From contig FJUW01000020.1 in the NCBI GenBank assembly GCA_900074885.1, forward strand, positions 150,199 through 214,198: a stretch of 64,000 nt of DNA, given 5' to 3'. Positions 32,416 to 43,065 of this stretch are shown here, piece after piece. Made by a program: the position numbers and the translations under genes. Under the pieces are notes generated by a model. The model worked only from the letters and a program-made list of their open reading frames with translations, made no database searches and was not told where the DNA came from. The DNA is from Rhynchosporium graminicola (Eukaryota; Ascomycota; Leotiomycetes; Helotiales; Ploettnerulaceae). Numbering within the stretch: the first letter of the stretch is position 1; the number at the start of each line of letters is the position of its first letter.

Positions 32416-34500
32416 ATGTTGAAGGCGATATCTAAAGGTCGGACGTCTCCGCTGCTCAGAAGTAGCTTCACTGCGACACGACCTTCATTATCACGAGTAA
32501 GCTTTTGCTTTGGGCAGCTATATCACCTGCTCCTAGCTAATAGTTTTCTAGACTTTGGGAATGGCACCGGCAAATGCGAGGAGCAATAGCTCTCTGCCAT
32601 CAGGTATATTCATGTTCTTTTCCCCTCGTGTAACGTTTGTTGACATTGTATTTAGGGTATAAGGAGGATGCTTCGAAAGGGCCAATGTTGAGATTCGAGG
32701 AGTCTCTTCCCAAACTTCCGGTACCAACTCTGGAAGAAACAAGCGCGAGATACCTCAAATCTGTACATCCATTACTCTCTCCCTCCGAATTTGAATCGAC
32801 TACAAAGGCCGTACAAGATTTCATTAAGCCAGGCGGAATCGGCAGCAAGCTTCAGGAGAAGCTACTTGCTCGAAGGGCAGACCCCAAGCACAAGAATTGG
32901 ATCTATGAATGGTGGAATGCTGCTGCGTATCTTACGTACCGCGATCCAGTAGTGCCATACGTCAGTTACTTCTACTCGCACAGAGATGACAGAAGGCGGC
33001 GGGATCCAGCCAAGAGGGCGGCTGCCATTAGCACAGCTGTTCTAGAATTCAAGAAGCATGTTGATGCTGGCACATTGGAACCCGAATACATGAAGAAGCT
33101 TCCTATCTCTATGGAGAGCTACCAATGGATGTTCAATTGCAGCAGGATACCTGCCAAGCCTGCGGACTACCCTCAAAAATATCCTGCCAAGGAGAACAAC
33201 TACATCATTGCTGTTCGCAAGAACCAGTTCTTCAAGGTGTACCATGAGGTTGATGGAAAGCAACTGAACACTTCAGAATTGGAGCAACAATTCAAGTCAA
33301 TTTACCAAAGGGCAGAGAAGGTCCCAGCTATCGGTATTCTGACTACCGAGAATCGAGATGTCTGGACTGATGCCCGGGAGGTCCTTCTCAAGGCGCACTC
33401 TTCGAATGCTGCAGCTTTAAAGACCATTGAGGCCTCGTCTTTTGTTGTCTGTTTAGATGATGCTAGCCCAGTTACCTTGGAGGAGCGCGCACATGCATAC
33501 TGGCACGGCGATGGTGCCAATAGGTGGTTTGACAAGCCACTTCAGTTCATCATCAACGACAATGGAACCTCTGGCTTCACGGGCGAGCACTCTATGATGG
33601 ATGGCACACCAACACATCGTCTCAATGATTATGTGAACGAGATGACCTTCAATAACAAGCTTGACTTCTCAAACCCTTCAATCCGCTCAAATCTCCCTGA
33701 GCCTTCGGTTGTCAAGTTCCACATCAACAAAGAAGTACAAGCCGAGATTGAACACGCGACTAAGGACTTCACCGAGGTCATTGGTTCGCACGAATTGCGC
33801 GTCCAAGCCTACCAGGGCTATGGCAAAGGGCTGATCAAGAAGTTCAAGTGCTCACCAGACGCCTACGTTCAAATGGTTATCCAACTGGCCTATTTCAAGA
33901 TGTATGGCAAGAACCGACCAACATACGAATCTGCCGCCACCCGCCGATTCCAGCAAGGCCGGACCGAGACCTGCCGCAGTGTTTCCGACGACTCTGTCGC
34001 TTTCTGCAAAGCCATCTCTGATCACTCTGTCGAAAACGAGACAGCTATTTCAGCTTTCCGCAAGGCTATCACTTCGCACGTGGAGTACATTTCCGCTGCT
34101 TCTGATGGCAAGGGTGTCGATAGACATCTGTTCGGATTGAAGAAACTTCTTGGACCGAACGAGGAGCTTCCGGCTATCTACAAGGATCCTGCATATGCTT
34201 ATTCCAGCAAGTGGTTCATTTCTAGCAGTCAGTTGAGCTCGGAGTACTTCAATGGCTATGGATGGAGTCAGGTTGTTGATGATGGGTGGGGAATTGCTTA
34301 TATGATCAATGAGAACAGGTAAGGCCCTTTCTGAATCGAGTATTGTCGGAGAAGAAGCTAAACTTTGTTGTAGTATCCAATTTAATGTCGTCTCCAAGGG
34401 TCTTGGCAGCGAAAGAATGAGCTTCTACCTGAATGAAGCAGCAGGAGATATCAGGGATCTTCTGATTCCTACGCTCGAGGCACCAAAGGCCAAGTTGTAA
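32416..34500 (+). CDS. CAT2: Carnitine O-acetyltransferase, mitochondrial/peroxisomal
   Basis: Four exons, 32416-32496, 32552-32603, 32656-34318 and 34374-34500, with introns of 55, 52 and 55 nt, give 640 residues. It is a choline/carnitine acyltransferase: LPKLPVPTLEETSARYLKSV at about 60-80, WWNAAAYLTYRDPV, the catalytic GEHSMMDGTP with His about 356, QMVIQLAYFKMYGK, and the substrate-site ETCRSVS. The enzyme moves acetyl groups between CoA and carnitine for transport between peroxisomes, cytosol and mitochondria. Exon 1 encodes a basic, Ser/Arg-rich presequence consistent with mitochondrial import; exon 2 carries a second ATG that would give a form without it. The C-terminus is AKL, a peroxisomal PTS1. 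Both signals are visible in the sequence; dual targeting is known for yeast and Aspergillus orthologues. Confidence 0.95.
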
Positions 34501-35310
34501 ATCGGCATTTTCGGTTGGAGGATGAAAGAGAAGGACGGTAAGAGTAAAAATGAGTTTGTTATTGGCTTTCGCTGTACAAAAATCTGTTGCCCTACGTCTC
34601 GATTACCTAAGTGCTCCCAAGTACAAAGTACCTATTCAATCAATGGATTGTTTTGACCACTACCATCGTTCCACTCTAACACTGCCTACCAGATCAATTG
34701 GAATTAGGAATCCATCCAGCTCCCTCCATTCTCTTCGATTCCACCTCTCTAACTTTCCTCACTGCCCATTTCAAATCCAGTGGTCCGTACACCACAGTAG
34801 TAGGTAGAATATGTTGCATATCGCAACTTTCGACAGCGACATATTCTTTTCATTGATTTCCTAACCTGGCATAGTGTACCTCGCTAATATCAGCCCAAAG
34901 ATCTTTTGTTGCACGTCGCAATTTATTGAGAGGTTGAAATGGTGAGTTTTAAGGATGATTTCCGATACGGGTTTAGCGCGCTAATGGCTCCTGTCATGGT
35001 TCTCATGCATTCTCAGGACCGACCTGGAGTGATGGTTCTAAGAGATCATGATCTTGAGACGTGTGCTCTTTGGTTGTTAATTGGAAAGCAGAGTAATATT
35101 GTTGAAAAGTCACGGATATTGCCTGTTTATTATATGGTTGGAAACTTTCACTCGAATCTGCCTTGGAGATTGAGCGACGATGTGTTGATAGTACTATTCA
35201 GTTTTTCTTTATACATATATGATCATATATCATACATAATCAATCTCATCTCTCACTCTACACTCAATACCATGCACAAACACCGCTACATCATATCTTA
35301 CATCCCCAGT
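34501..35310. other. Convergent intergenic region
   Basis: This lies between the 3' ends of carnitine acetyltransferase (plus) and uS4m (minus). A plus-strand frame at 34939-35424 runs into the uS4m gene in antisense; it has hydrophobic, low-complexity sequence and no recognisable domain, so it is not called as a gene. Confidence 0.5.
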
Positions 35311-36792
35311 CTATCTCCTTCTCAAATACCACGTAAAAGCCAACTGCTGAATCTCCGCTGGGAAAGGCGTCGGCACCTCCGTCAAACCCGGCCTCGCAAC
35401 CGGATCCCTCAAATAAACAGCTGAACAGATCTTATGATTAACCTCTAAATACCTTGGTACGAAGGCAAACGCACTCATAAACGGTCTCGGGCGCCAAGGT
35501 GTGGCATACGGTTTCGTGGGATCATGCATTTCCATCTTGAGTTTCTCCATTCGGGTTTTGCGTTCTTCTTCGAGTTGCTTGCTGACTTTCTCGCCGTAGG
35601 TTATTCGGGGTTTGGCATCGGGATCAATTGGCTTGGGAGGTTGGGAAGCTTTCTTTGCTTTGATAGCTTCCCATTTTGCAGCTTGTCGGGGGTGTGACTT
35701 TGCGGTTTCCCATTCTCTCGCTATCTCCGCGCGCGTTTCTTCGAGCTTCTCGAGAGGTAGTCTCATGCATTGTCCTTGGAAGACCTTCACCTTTTTGACC
35801 AAGGCGCGGAGGTCTTGTTTTTGTTTAGCGCTGAGGGGCCTCTTCCTGTTATTTTGAAGGAGCTCTGCTTGCTTCAAGAGGTCAACAGCATCGGCTTGCC
35901 GTTGTCGTCGTAGAACCATATTATCCTCTAATGTCGGTTTCACTACCCGTGTTTTCGACTTCACTGTCTCTCCTGCTGCTTCGGCAGCGGCGTCCTTTGC
36001 TGCTTGCTCGGCTCGCTGCGCTGCGACCTTTTCTCGTCGCGCTGTGCGGAATTTGTCCATTGTAACGTTGACTCGAGTCGATTTTGCGCGAAATTTCCGA
36101 CCTGCTCTCAGTTGTTCCGGTTCTTTTGGAGCACCGGTGGCGAAGAGAACGGAATCAGGCTCGACTTGGAAAAGGTCTCCAGGGTTTAGTAGATATCCTG
36201 GGTATGGCATCTACAGTAGCATTAATATGCCATCTTCATAGTTTTGACGGATTGACCAACCTTCTTGCCATTTACCTTAACTTTGCCGTGCGTAACGAAC
36301 TGTCTCGCCTGCTTCGCACTACTAGCGAATAAAGCTCTGAAAATAGCCATATCCAGCCGCTTCTCGATCGGAGCAAAAGTCATATGCATATACGGTATAG
36401 CCCTTTTCCGCTTCGACATAATCTCTGCCGCAAAGGCCAGAGGCTTGTCCAAGCCAGATCCACGTCCAGCGGCCTGCTCAGAACCATCGAACTCAGCCAG
36501 GTACTTCGGGTCCATGGGGACGACTGCATTGAGCTTTGGTGTGAACATTCTCTGCCATTGTTTTTCGCGGATCTGCTCGCCGTGATAAGCTCGGGACATG
36601 GATTTCGCTTTCCATTTCTGCTGATAAAAGGTGAAGAATGAGGTGTTGATGGATCGGAGACGTGTGAGGTTGTAAAGATTGTATTTATTCCATGATGCGC
36701 GGAATTTCTAGAGATGTTAACTCGAATTAGTGATAATTGAGGTTCTCGGCACATACCACCTGCTTCAGACTGTAAAAGCGTTTTCTCCCCAT
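35311..36792 (-). CDS. NAM9: Mitochondrial small-subunit ribosomal protein uS4m
   Basis: Three exons, 36757-36792, 36261-36707 and 35311-36210, with introns of 49 and 50 nt, give 460 residues. Exon 1 encodes only [12 protein letters not shown] and joins to [17 protein letters not shown], the family-typical N-terminus. The S4 RNA-binding domain (about 115-175) has [37 protein letters not shown], continued across intron 2 by [16 protein letters not shown]. The remaining 260 residues are the charged fungal extension, ending FTWYLRRR. It binds mitochondrial small-subunit rRNA and nucleates assembly. A donor three bases earlier in exon 1 is possible (CAG then GTGGTA); GTATGT was preferred. Confidence 0.92.
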
Positions 36793-37334
36793 ACTGAATA
36801 GATTGACTATACGTCAAGGAGAAGTGACCTGTGAACCTTTCAGTTTCCCTCTGCTCGACATGCATGAGGCATGAGGTCGATGCACCAAAAATCCATTAGA
36901 GGTTAGAAGAGCGCCAAGATGCGGCCGCAAAAAGTTCGAGCTTCCCGCCTCCATTTTTATTCTCCCACGGACTTCATGTGCAAGAGGTTGCGCAAAATAA
37001 CATCACAACTTCAGATTCCCAATTGACGAACAGTATTCATAAGCCGAGTTGAGCGCGTGGAAATAAAAGTAAGTGTGTATCTATGCGACCGCTCTGGAGT
37101 CGTTTTCAGCATATTTCGAGTTCGCTCATAGCTTTTTTCCTATACCCCGCCATCCATCGCGAGTCACCTTTCTTACTTACTGATTCACCGCCGACAATAG
37201 GGAAATCCCGCCAACACTTAGCTCGACTACTGCATAAATCCTCAATCTCGACCAAAAGAAACTTCCCTTCCCGCCAGACTCATCTTCAGCCACATTCAGA
37301 TCCTACAGCTACAGGAATCTACATAGAAATCAAG
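36793..37334. promoter_or_regulatory. Divergent promoter of uS4m and La genes
   Basis: 542 bases between the start codons of two divergent genes. The long 5' open frame of the La gene (from 37083) extends into it but is Ser/Pro-rich without a domain, so the ATG at 37335 is taken as the La start. Nothing else is recognised. Confidence 0.5.
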
Positions 37335-38969
37335 ATGTCGGATATCAAAGTCGCAACTACTGAGCCGGACCCATCCGCAACCTCAATCCCCAACGACCAA
37401 ACAGTCATGAAGGAAGCTGGTGACTCATCTGAGCCAACTGTTAAGGACATCGATATGGCCGAAAGCAAGCCTGCTAATGGTGAAGCCGAAGTCAAGGAGG
37501 AAGCTTCAGTTAAGGAGGATACTGACGCGAAGAAAGATGTGAAGGAGGAGGCTGATGAGAAGAAAGATGTCAAGCAGGATAAGAGACGTTACGATGAGAA
37601 CGGAGTTCTCAAGACCAGCGCTCAAGTCGACTGGAAAGATCACAGAAAGAACAGCAAATACGATCCATCTATCCTGCCTACCACTGACGACCCAGCAAAG
37701 ATTCGGGCACAGGTACTTAGACGAATAGCTCAATTGCTGGCCGGTCCGCTGACATGTATGAAAGGTCGAATTTTACTTCTCTGATACCAACATGCCAACC
37801 GACGACTACATGTTGGATCTAACTCAAGGCCCGGAGAATCTGCCAGTCAGTATCAGCAAAATTTGCGCTTTTGGCCGTATGAAGCGTTTCCAACCACAAT
37901 CAGCCGTCGTCACCGCCCTTCGAGAGAGTAAGTTTCTCGTTGTCGAAGGTCCGGAGGGAATGGAGCAGATCAAGCGCAAAGTTGCCTGGGACCCTACCAC
38001 GCCAAAGAACAAATCTGAGTCCCGATCCATCTATGCTAAAGGATTTGGCGACGAGGAGCCCGGCTCGCAATTCGATATTGAGGCTTTCTTCGCTCCTTAC
38101 GGCCCTACCAATTCTGTTCGTCTACGACGTACCGATCAGAAGCTCTTCAAGGGATCTGTGTTTGTTGAGTTCCAGGACGATGAGACCGCCGAGAAGTTCC
38201 TGAAATTGGATCCAAAGCCTCTTTGGAAAGGAAACGCTCTTCTGATTAAGTCCAAGAGAGAGTAAGTCCATATACATCCAAAGTTTTCTTCCAGCGAAAC
38301 CCGATTTTGCCCAAAACACTGGCTTTGCACGAACATGCGCTAATTGACTTTCTCTAGTTACATGAACGAGAAAGAAGAGGAAATCAAGTCTGGCAAGATC
38401 GAGCCCAAAGAGCAACGCAACTTCAAAGGCGGCCGAGGAGGTCGTGGACGGGGTCGTGGTGGAGATCGTCGTGGAAACGATAGACGTGAAAACCGTGGAG
38501 ATCGCGACCAAGATGACTGGAAAAAGCGTCGTGAGGAAGATCGGGCTTCTGGATTCAGAGATAACCGCAAAGACAATAGAGGTCGGGGCAGAGATCGTGA
38601 TAACAAGCGCGGAGGCCGTGGAGATCGACGTGATAACCGTGGAGGCAATGACAGAAATCGTGAGCGCGAAGACAAGGAGAAGTGAGTTGCCTTGTAGCTT
38701 CCACATCACATGTGCCGAAAGAGCCATACTAACGTTCTGCCAGGGCCGAGAGCAAGGACGTCAAATCTGAAGATGCCCCCGTTAAGTCAGAAGACTCTCC
38801 CAACCAGAAGCGCCCTCGTGAGGATGAGAACGGTACTGGAGAGAGCGCCGCCAAGAAAGTCGACACCAAGTCCGACGAGCCATCTTCCAACGGCAACAAG
38901 CGTGCGCGCGAGGACGATACATCTGAAGGAAACGCAGCCAAGAAAGTCGACACCAAGTCCGAATCGTGA
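37335..38969 (+). CDS. LHP1: La protein homologue (Lhp1), RNA chaperone
   Basis: Four exons, 37335-37712, 37765-38261, 38358-38681 and 38744-38969, with introns of 52, 96 and 62 nt, encode 474 residues. Residues 1-100 are Lys/Glu-rich. The La motif (about 120-200) has AQVEFYFSDTNMPTDDYM, formed by splicing exon 1 to exon 2, with the aromatic residues that hold 3'-oligo(U). An RRM follows (about 218-290: SIYAKGF, FKGSVFVEFQDDETAEKFL). Exon 3 encodes an Arg/Gly/Asp-rich region, and exon 4 a tail with a near-duplicate, KRPRED...AAKKVDTKS and KRARED...AAKKVDTKS. La binds and protects new Pol III transcripts in the nucleus. The frame extends upstream to 37083, but that part looks non-coding. Confidence 0.93.
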
Positions 38970-39779
38970 TACCCTCAGTTGTGGTAAGCCTGCACATCTA
39001 CCAGGGACGGCGAGTCTCTTGAATGCCAGACCAAGTCTGACAGGCTTAACTAGTTTATCTTCATGCATCAATCGGGGCCCATGGAATTGATTTATGGTTG
39101 GCGTTACGGGATCTGACTTCATTTTTCATTTGTACCTATTTACTCTGGCTCGATCAAGTGGACCACTTTCTTGCACACTGCTCCATATGATGGACGGATG
39201 AAGGATCAAACAGCGGATTGTATTGTGCTTGCAAGGCCAGAGCAGCGAGTTGCTAGGATATAAATGCACATGGAGTTCATAGCATACACTTTCATAGAAC
39301 CGACTTTCTATTTCGATTGCGCACAGTACCTCAGACTTCACCTAGCTTATCAGACGAGTTGAGATTTGCAAGTTAGTTGCGATATACATATTCGTAATCA
39401 GCTTGCCAAGTTGCAATTTCCTTACACCACCCACTGTCAAGACGTCCGTATGCTAGCTGTAGCATGATATTTTAAATTATGTAGGATAGTCACAGATTTC
39501 TTGCAGTGGCATTTCAGCATCCTTGTCAGAGGTGGGTAGTGTACCATCGAATTCTACCAAAGCATACAGGTCCGTCCATAAAGTCTACAGGTATTTGCAC
39601 ATCTACTCCAACCCAATGACTTCAGCTCCTTTGATGCATATGACACAAGGAGATCCAATAATACACAAGGCAGATGAACTGCCTACAAGCCCTCCTCTGA
39701 TCGAGCGAGCAAGTGCCTCCTGGCCCATCATACAAGGTATACACGCTATGCAACCATCCATCTGTATCCCTCCGCCTCT
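38970..39779. other. Convergent intergenic region
   Basis: Between the 3' ends of the La gene (plus) and the mL44 gene (minus). Only frames below 90 codons occur, with no recognisable content. Confidence 0.5.
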
Positions 39780-41003
39780 TTAGTGTATGACTTCCCCAAT
39801 ATCAATATGCACTGCCTCCCAAGGCTTTGCATTCGCCGCCTCCGTGTCACTAGGAACAGGCACATTATGGCCCGGACTATAAAGATACCAAGCCTTCAGC
39901 GCCGCAACACTAGCTCTAAGTCTCGCCTCCTGCAGACTAGCTCCAGCGCCCTCCCCAAGCTGGTCCTCACCACTGTAAATGCCCACCACAAATACCGGGC
40001 TCCTACTCCGCCTTCCCGTCTCACTCAATATCCTCGCGATCGGATGCTCGAAGCCTTCTCTAGCACATAACCGTGATAACTCCCGCAATGGCTCTTTGAA
40101 TTGGAATAAAGTGGAGATCTCGAGGTGGCGCGACAGAATGTGTGATTTGATGAACGTTTTGGCAGCTTCGCGTCCGGCATGGAGGTAGAGAGCTCCGACA
40201 ACCGCTTTTACGAAGTTCGAATATGCTGTCTCAGCTGGTAATGGTCCTGCCTCTTCTCCTTTCTGAATCGTGTCTCCAAACTCATCGTCGTAAACCACTC
40301 GACTACTCAATCCCCTCCTGTAGAACGGCATATCTTTTCTTACACTCTGAGCTTGCGCCCCTGCCTTGATCTGTGCCCCAGCTTGCATTTTGTGGAATTG
40401 CAGATATCCAGGATCGACTTCTGAGCCCGGTACCGCAGCAGCCTCGACACCCCATTCCCGCCCGATCATTTGTAGTGTTTTGGGCCCGTTATATGCATAT
40501 GCTGCTGCGTATAGAACGGAGATAGGTAGACGTGGATATGTACAGAGTAGATATTCCGAGACGTGTAAAGATATCAACGAGCCTCCAATCTGAGCTAGCG
40601 AGACGTTGTTGAAATGGGTATTCGAGTCCGCAGATCCATCAACCAGTGTACGAGCCATTGTCTGCAGCGGCAGTGACTTTGGAAGAGAGAGACGAGCATG
40701 TAATGCAGCTAGCTTTGCAGAGCGCAATGCGGCGTCTGGGAGGGGTGAGGGATAGGGGCTTGAAGGATGTCTCTGTGTTGCGAAAGGTGGCTCTGCTTCG
40801 TCTCCTTCTTCTGCATCTTCGTACAACGTTTCATCCAATGGAGATGTTGAGATCGAGGACTGTAACCGTATCTGTTGGTGATTCCTGGGGCTAGCTAAAC
40901 AGCTTGGGGAAGGTTGAGACCGTAAAAAACATTGTCGTGTATAACTGCTTTTGCGCGGCGAAAGCAATTGCCCTCCCAAGCGTTCCAACCTGATTCTCTT
41001 CAT
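39780..41003 (-). CDS. MRPL3: Mitochondrial large-subunit ribosomal protein mL44
   Basis: A single 407-residue exon. The N-terminus (about 1-55) is basic and Ser/Arg-rich, consistent with a mitochondrial presequence. Residues about 105-300 form the RNase III-like domain: MARTLVDGSADSNTHFNN, IGGSLISLHVSEYLLCTYPRLPISVL, then FVKAVVGALYLHAGREAAKTFI. A C-terminal double-stranded RNA-binding domain follows (about 315-385: EPLRELSRLCAREGFEHP, LGEGAGASLQEARLRASVAALKAW). This architecture is that of mL44/MrpL3, a structural protein of the mitoribosome, in which the catalytic acidic residues of RNase III are not retained; that point is family knowledge. It is divergent from the small complex I-like gene with 252 bases between starts. 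Confidence 0.92.
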   Translation of the reverse strand: MKRIRLERLGGQLLSPRKSSYTRQCFLRSQPSPSCLASPRNHQQIRLQSSISTSPLDETLYEDAEEGDEAEPPFATQRHPSSPYPSPLPDAALRSAKLAALHARLSLPKSLPLQTMARTLVDGSADSNTHFNNVSLAQIGGSLISLHVSEYLLCTYPRLPISVLYAAAYAYNGPKTLQMIGREWGVEAAAVPGSEVDPGYLQFHKMQAGAQIKAGAQAQSVRKDMPFYRRGLSSRVVYDDEFGDTIQKGEEAGPLPAETAYSNFVKAVVGALYLHAGREAAKTFIKSHILSRHLEISTLFQFKEPLRELSRLCAREGFEHPIARILSETGRRSRSPVFVVGIYSGEDQLGEGAGASLQEARLRASVAALKAWYLYSPGHNVPVPSDTEAANAKPWEAVHIDIGEVIH

Positions 41004-41255
41004 CGGTCCAGTCTCAACTCCTCCTCACGCTCTATCCCTACGAGTCGAAGAAAGGAAATGGAAATGCGAGCGGCGTGGGTGGTTGTGGATATGCGTTACT
41101 TTTCTCGACATCGTCCAAAAATTTCAAGCTGCCTCACACGATCATGATATCGTCACGTGTTAAGCAGTATCGCGCTACTGCAGCGGAGCTTGGTGATTTC
41201 AGGAACGGCCATCTCACAACAGCCTCAAACCCATAAATCAAAGCAATTACTCAAG
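41004..41255. promoter_or_regulatory. Divergent promoter of two mitochondrial-protein genes, with E-box
   Basis: The interval separates the starts of mL44 (minus) and a probable complex I subunit (plus). It contains a perfect CACGTG palindrome at 41154-41159, preceded by a palindromic CGATCATGATATCG-like stretch at about 41139-41152. CACGTG is the core bound by bHLH factors of the Cbf1 type. Control of both genes from this site is an inference. Confidence 0.5.
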
Positions 41256-41680
41256 ATGGTATGTTTAGGAGCTCTTGTATTCGATTGGGGTAATTGCTAA
41301 CAGCTTCCAGGGTGGCGGCGGCAAGATCCCGTAAGTCAATCGCAAGCAGAACGCACCCCTCGACACAATCCCTAATCAGCTTCACAGTTACCCCAAGCAT
41401 GTGTGGTCTCCCGCAGGTGGATGGTACTCGCAACCTTCGAACTGGAAAGCAAACACTGCAGTCTTCGGCGTGGTTATCGTTGGTCTCACGGCAATGATGT
41501 GGAAGTTGAGCGCTGAGAGGGAGGTACGGACGAAATTCCCAGAGGAAGGGAGATTCTTTCCAAGTCGGTAGTACGTTCTTGTCCTTGGATTATCTTGAGA
41601 GCCTCTGCTAACGGAAGTACAGCTGGAGCAAACAGATTAAGGAACACGAAGCAGAGAAGAAGGCAAATGGAGGAGCATAG
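41256..41680 (+). CDS. Small single-TM protein, probable mitochondrial complex I accessory subunit
   Basis: Four exons, 41256-41258, 41311-41330, 41388-41570 and 41623-41680, with introns of 52, 57 and 52 nt, give 87 residues. The first exon is the start codon alone. The protein begins MGGGGKIPYPKHVWSPAGGWY, has one membrane segment at about 36-55 (TAVFGVVIVGLTAMMWKL) and a charged tail with RYWSKQIKEHE. I recall this fungal family as a 6.6 kDa-type (NDUFB4/B15-like) subunit of NADH:ubiquinone oxidoreductase in the inner mitochondrial membrane; that label is moderately sure. All junctions are canonical and in phase, and the proline- and tryptophan-rich N-terminus is assembled from three exons. 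Confidence 0.8.
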
Positions 41681-42565
41681 ATGGGCTGGGATAGAAGTGT
41701 GCTTGTACATATCTACGGAGTACTGAATTGACTGGGTTAAATGGCATAGTGCTCTGAGGTTGTAAGAATGGGAGCTGAGTGCGTGATGCTGAATCATTGT
41801 CTCTGCGATTCTTGTAATACCTACCGACCTGCTTGCAGCGGATGTCAGGTCAGTGCGACGGATCTGGACCATTTTCTTCTGGAAATAGGCTCCGCCTGGA
41901 ATGAGAACAGCATGGCAGAAGTGGAATAACTCCTCGTCTTTGTAAGCGGAAATTGGTCAAGGATCTCGCATTGTCTGCTTCCTACTCGCATGATTCTCTT
42001 CTGATAGCCATGACATCTAGCACGACTGCTTCGAATCCCAGCGGAACATTCATGACTTCCTCCCAAGTGACAATTTCCAACGAATGGCATTGCCCTGATC
42101 ATGTGCATGCTGTCAGATATCTACCTTGATCGTCAGAAATTAATTCTCTTTCTCAATACAGTTGTGACAATTCACGCATTTCCCATTGCTGCATCAGTGC
42201 CGCATTACAAAGTCTACCTGATCTTCCCGCTTCTTCGACCACTTCTCTACCTAGGTAGGTCGATGGGTACTTGCACAACCAAACCCAACAGCATACATAT
42301 CATTCCCTTTCTTTCCCAAGAACAACCAAGCTATACATACTTCTCAACCAAATCACAACGCCCAATTTTTTTCCATTTCTCCTCCGCACGAGAAGTCATG
42401 TATCCCAAACAGTTCAGCACCCACTCCACTCTCCCTCCCGCCTCCCTTCCATCCATTCTCTCTCGACCGACCCACCACAGCACACCCCACCATCTCCATC
42501 TCCAACTTTCCTCCCATCAATAAGACCAAATAGGGCTTGGGGGCCTTCATCAAACACATCAAAAA
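41681..42565. other. Intergenic upstream of tRNA-Phe
   Basis: No protein gene is recognised; frames at 42101-42600 are low-complexity Ser/Pro/His products of CT-rich DNA. A CCTCCC/TCCATC-rich pyrimidine tract occurs at about 42415-42515. Confidence 0.45.
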
Positions 42566-42677
42566 GCGGCTTTAGCTCACTTGGGAGAGCGCCAGACTGA
42601 AGTCCACTTCATCCTCATCATCACCTTGTAAAGTGATCGATATCTGGAGGCACTGTGTTCGATCCACAGAAGCCGCA
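42566..42677 (+). tRNA. tRNA-Phe (GAA) with a 39-base intron
   Basis: The cloverleaf folds fully. Acceptor stem GCGGCTT pairs with AAGCCGC, D-stem GCTC with GAGC, anticodon stem CCAGA with TCTGG, and T-stem CTGTG with CACAG around the loop TTCGATC; the discriminator base is A at 42677. The anticodon is GAA at 42599-42601, one base before the canonical intron site. The intron occupies about 42603-42641. The tRNA-Phe(GAA) genes of ascomycetes usually carry an intron at this place. Internal A and B boxes are present as part of the D and T arms. Confidence 0.95.
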
Positions 42678-42719
42678 TACCATCTGCGAATCAGGGAAAA
42701 CCTTGATCATAACGAACAC

Positions 42720-42728
42720 TTTTTTTTT
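42720..42728 (+). terminator. Pol III terminator of the tRNA-Phe gene
   Basis: A run of nine T residues begins 43 bases after the mature tRNA end, on the coding strand. Pol III stops at such runs; no earlier run of four or more T lies between the gene and this one. Confidence 0.75.
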
Positions 42729-43065
42729 GGGCACCATTTTCGCTCTAGATGTTGATCATTTTTGAAACTAGTGACCTAGGCACTGAGAGAGACTGTTGAA
42801 GCAAAATAAAATAGAATCATATCGTTTGACGCTAGGCGGTGTGTCAGTTAATTGGTTTAATTGGTGCTTCTTCGCTTGCCGAGTACATTTTTGCAAAAGT
42901 TGACTGAAGCACATGGTATTACTTAGATCGCTTTTGGCCCTCAGGAAGTTTGACGAGCCCAAAAAGTCTCCATAGAGACAGATGTAAATAAATCTTTCTC
43001 TTCTTTTGCATTCTTCCCCATCACTCTCAAGAACATGAGAAAACAAAAAAGGATATTACGATCAG
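42729..43065. other. Spacer between two tRNA loci
   Basis: AT-rich sequence without a recognisable gene; small minus-strand frames only. Confidence 0.5.

Noticed and set aside
34939..35424. Plus-strand ORF of 161 codons
   Set aside because: It overlaps the uS4m gene in antisense at its end, has low-complexity hydrophobic repeats and no recognised domain.
37083..37334. Upstream extension of the La open frame
   Set aside because: It is in frame, but its Ser/Pro/His content and lack of homology look like 5' UTR; the ATG at 37335 starts the family-like MSDIK sequence.
38122..38727. Long minus-strand frame opposite the La gene
   Set aside because: It is antisense to the spliced Arg/Gly-rich exon and the second exon; the Ser/Thr/Val composition is a by-product.
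42101..42600. Plus-strand frame running into tRNA-Phe
   Set aside because: It overlaps the tRNA cloverleaf and consists of Ser/Pro/His low-complexity codons from CT-rich DNA.
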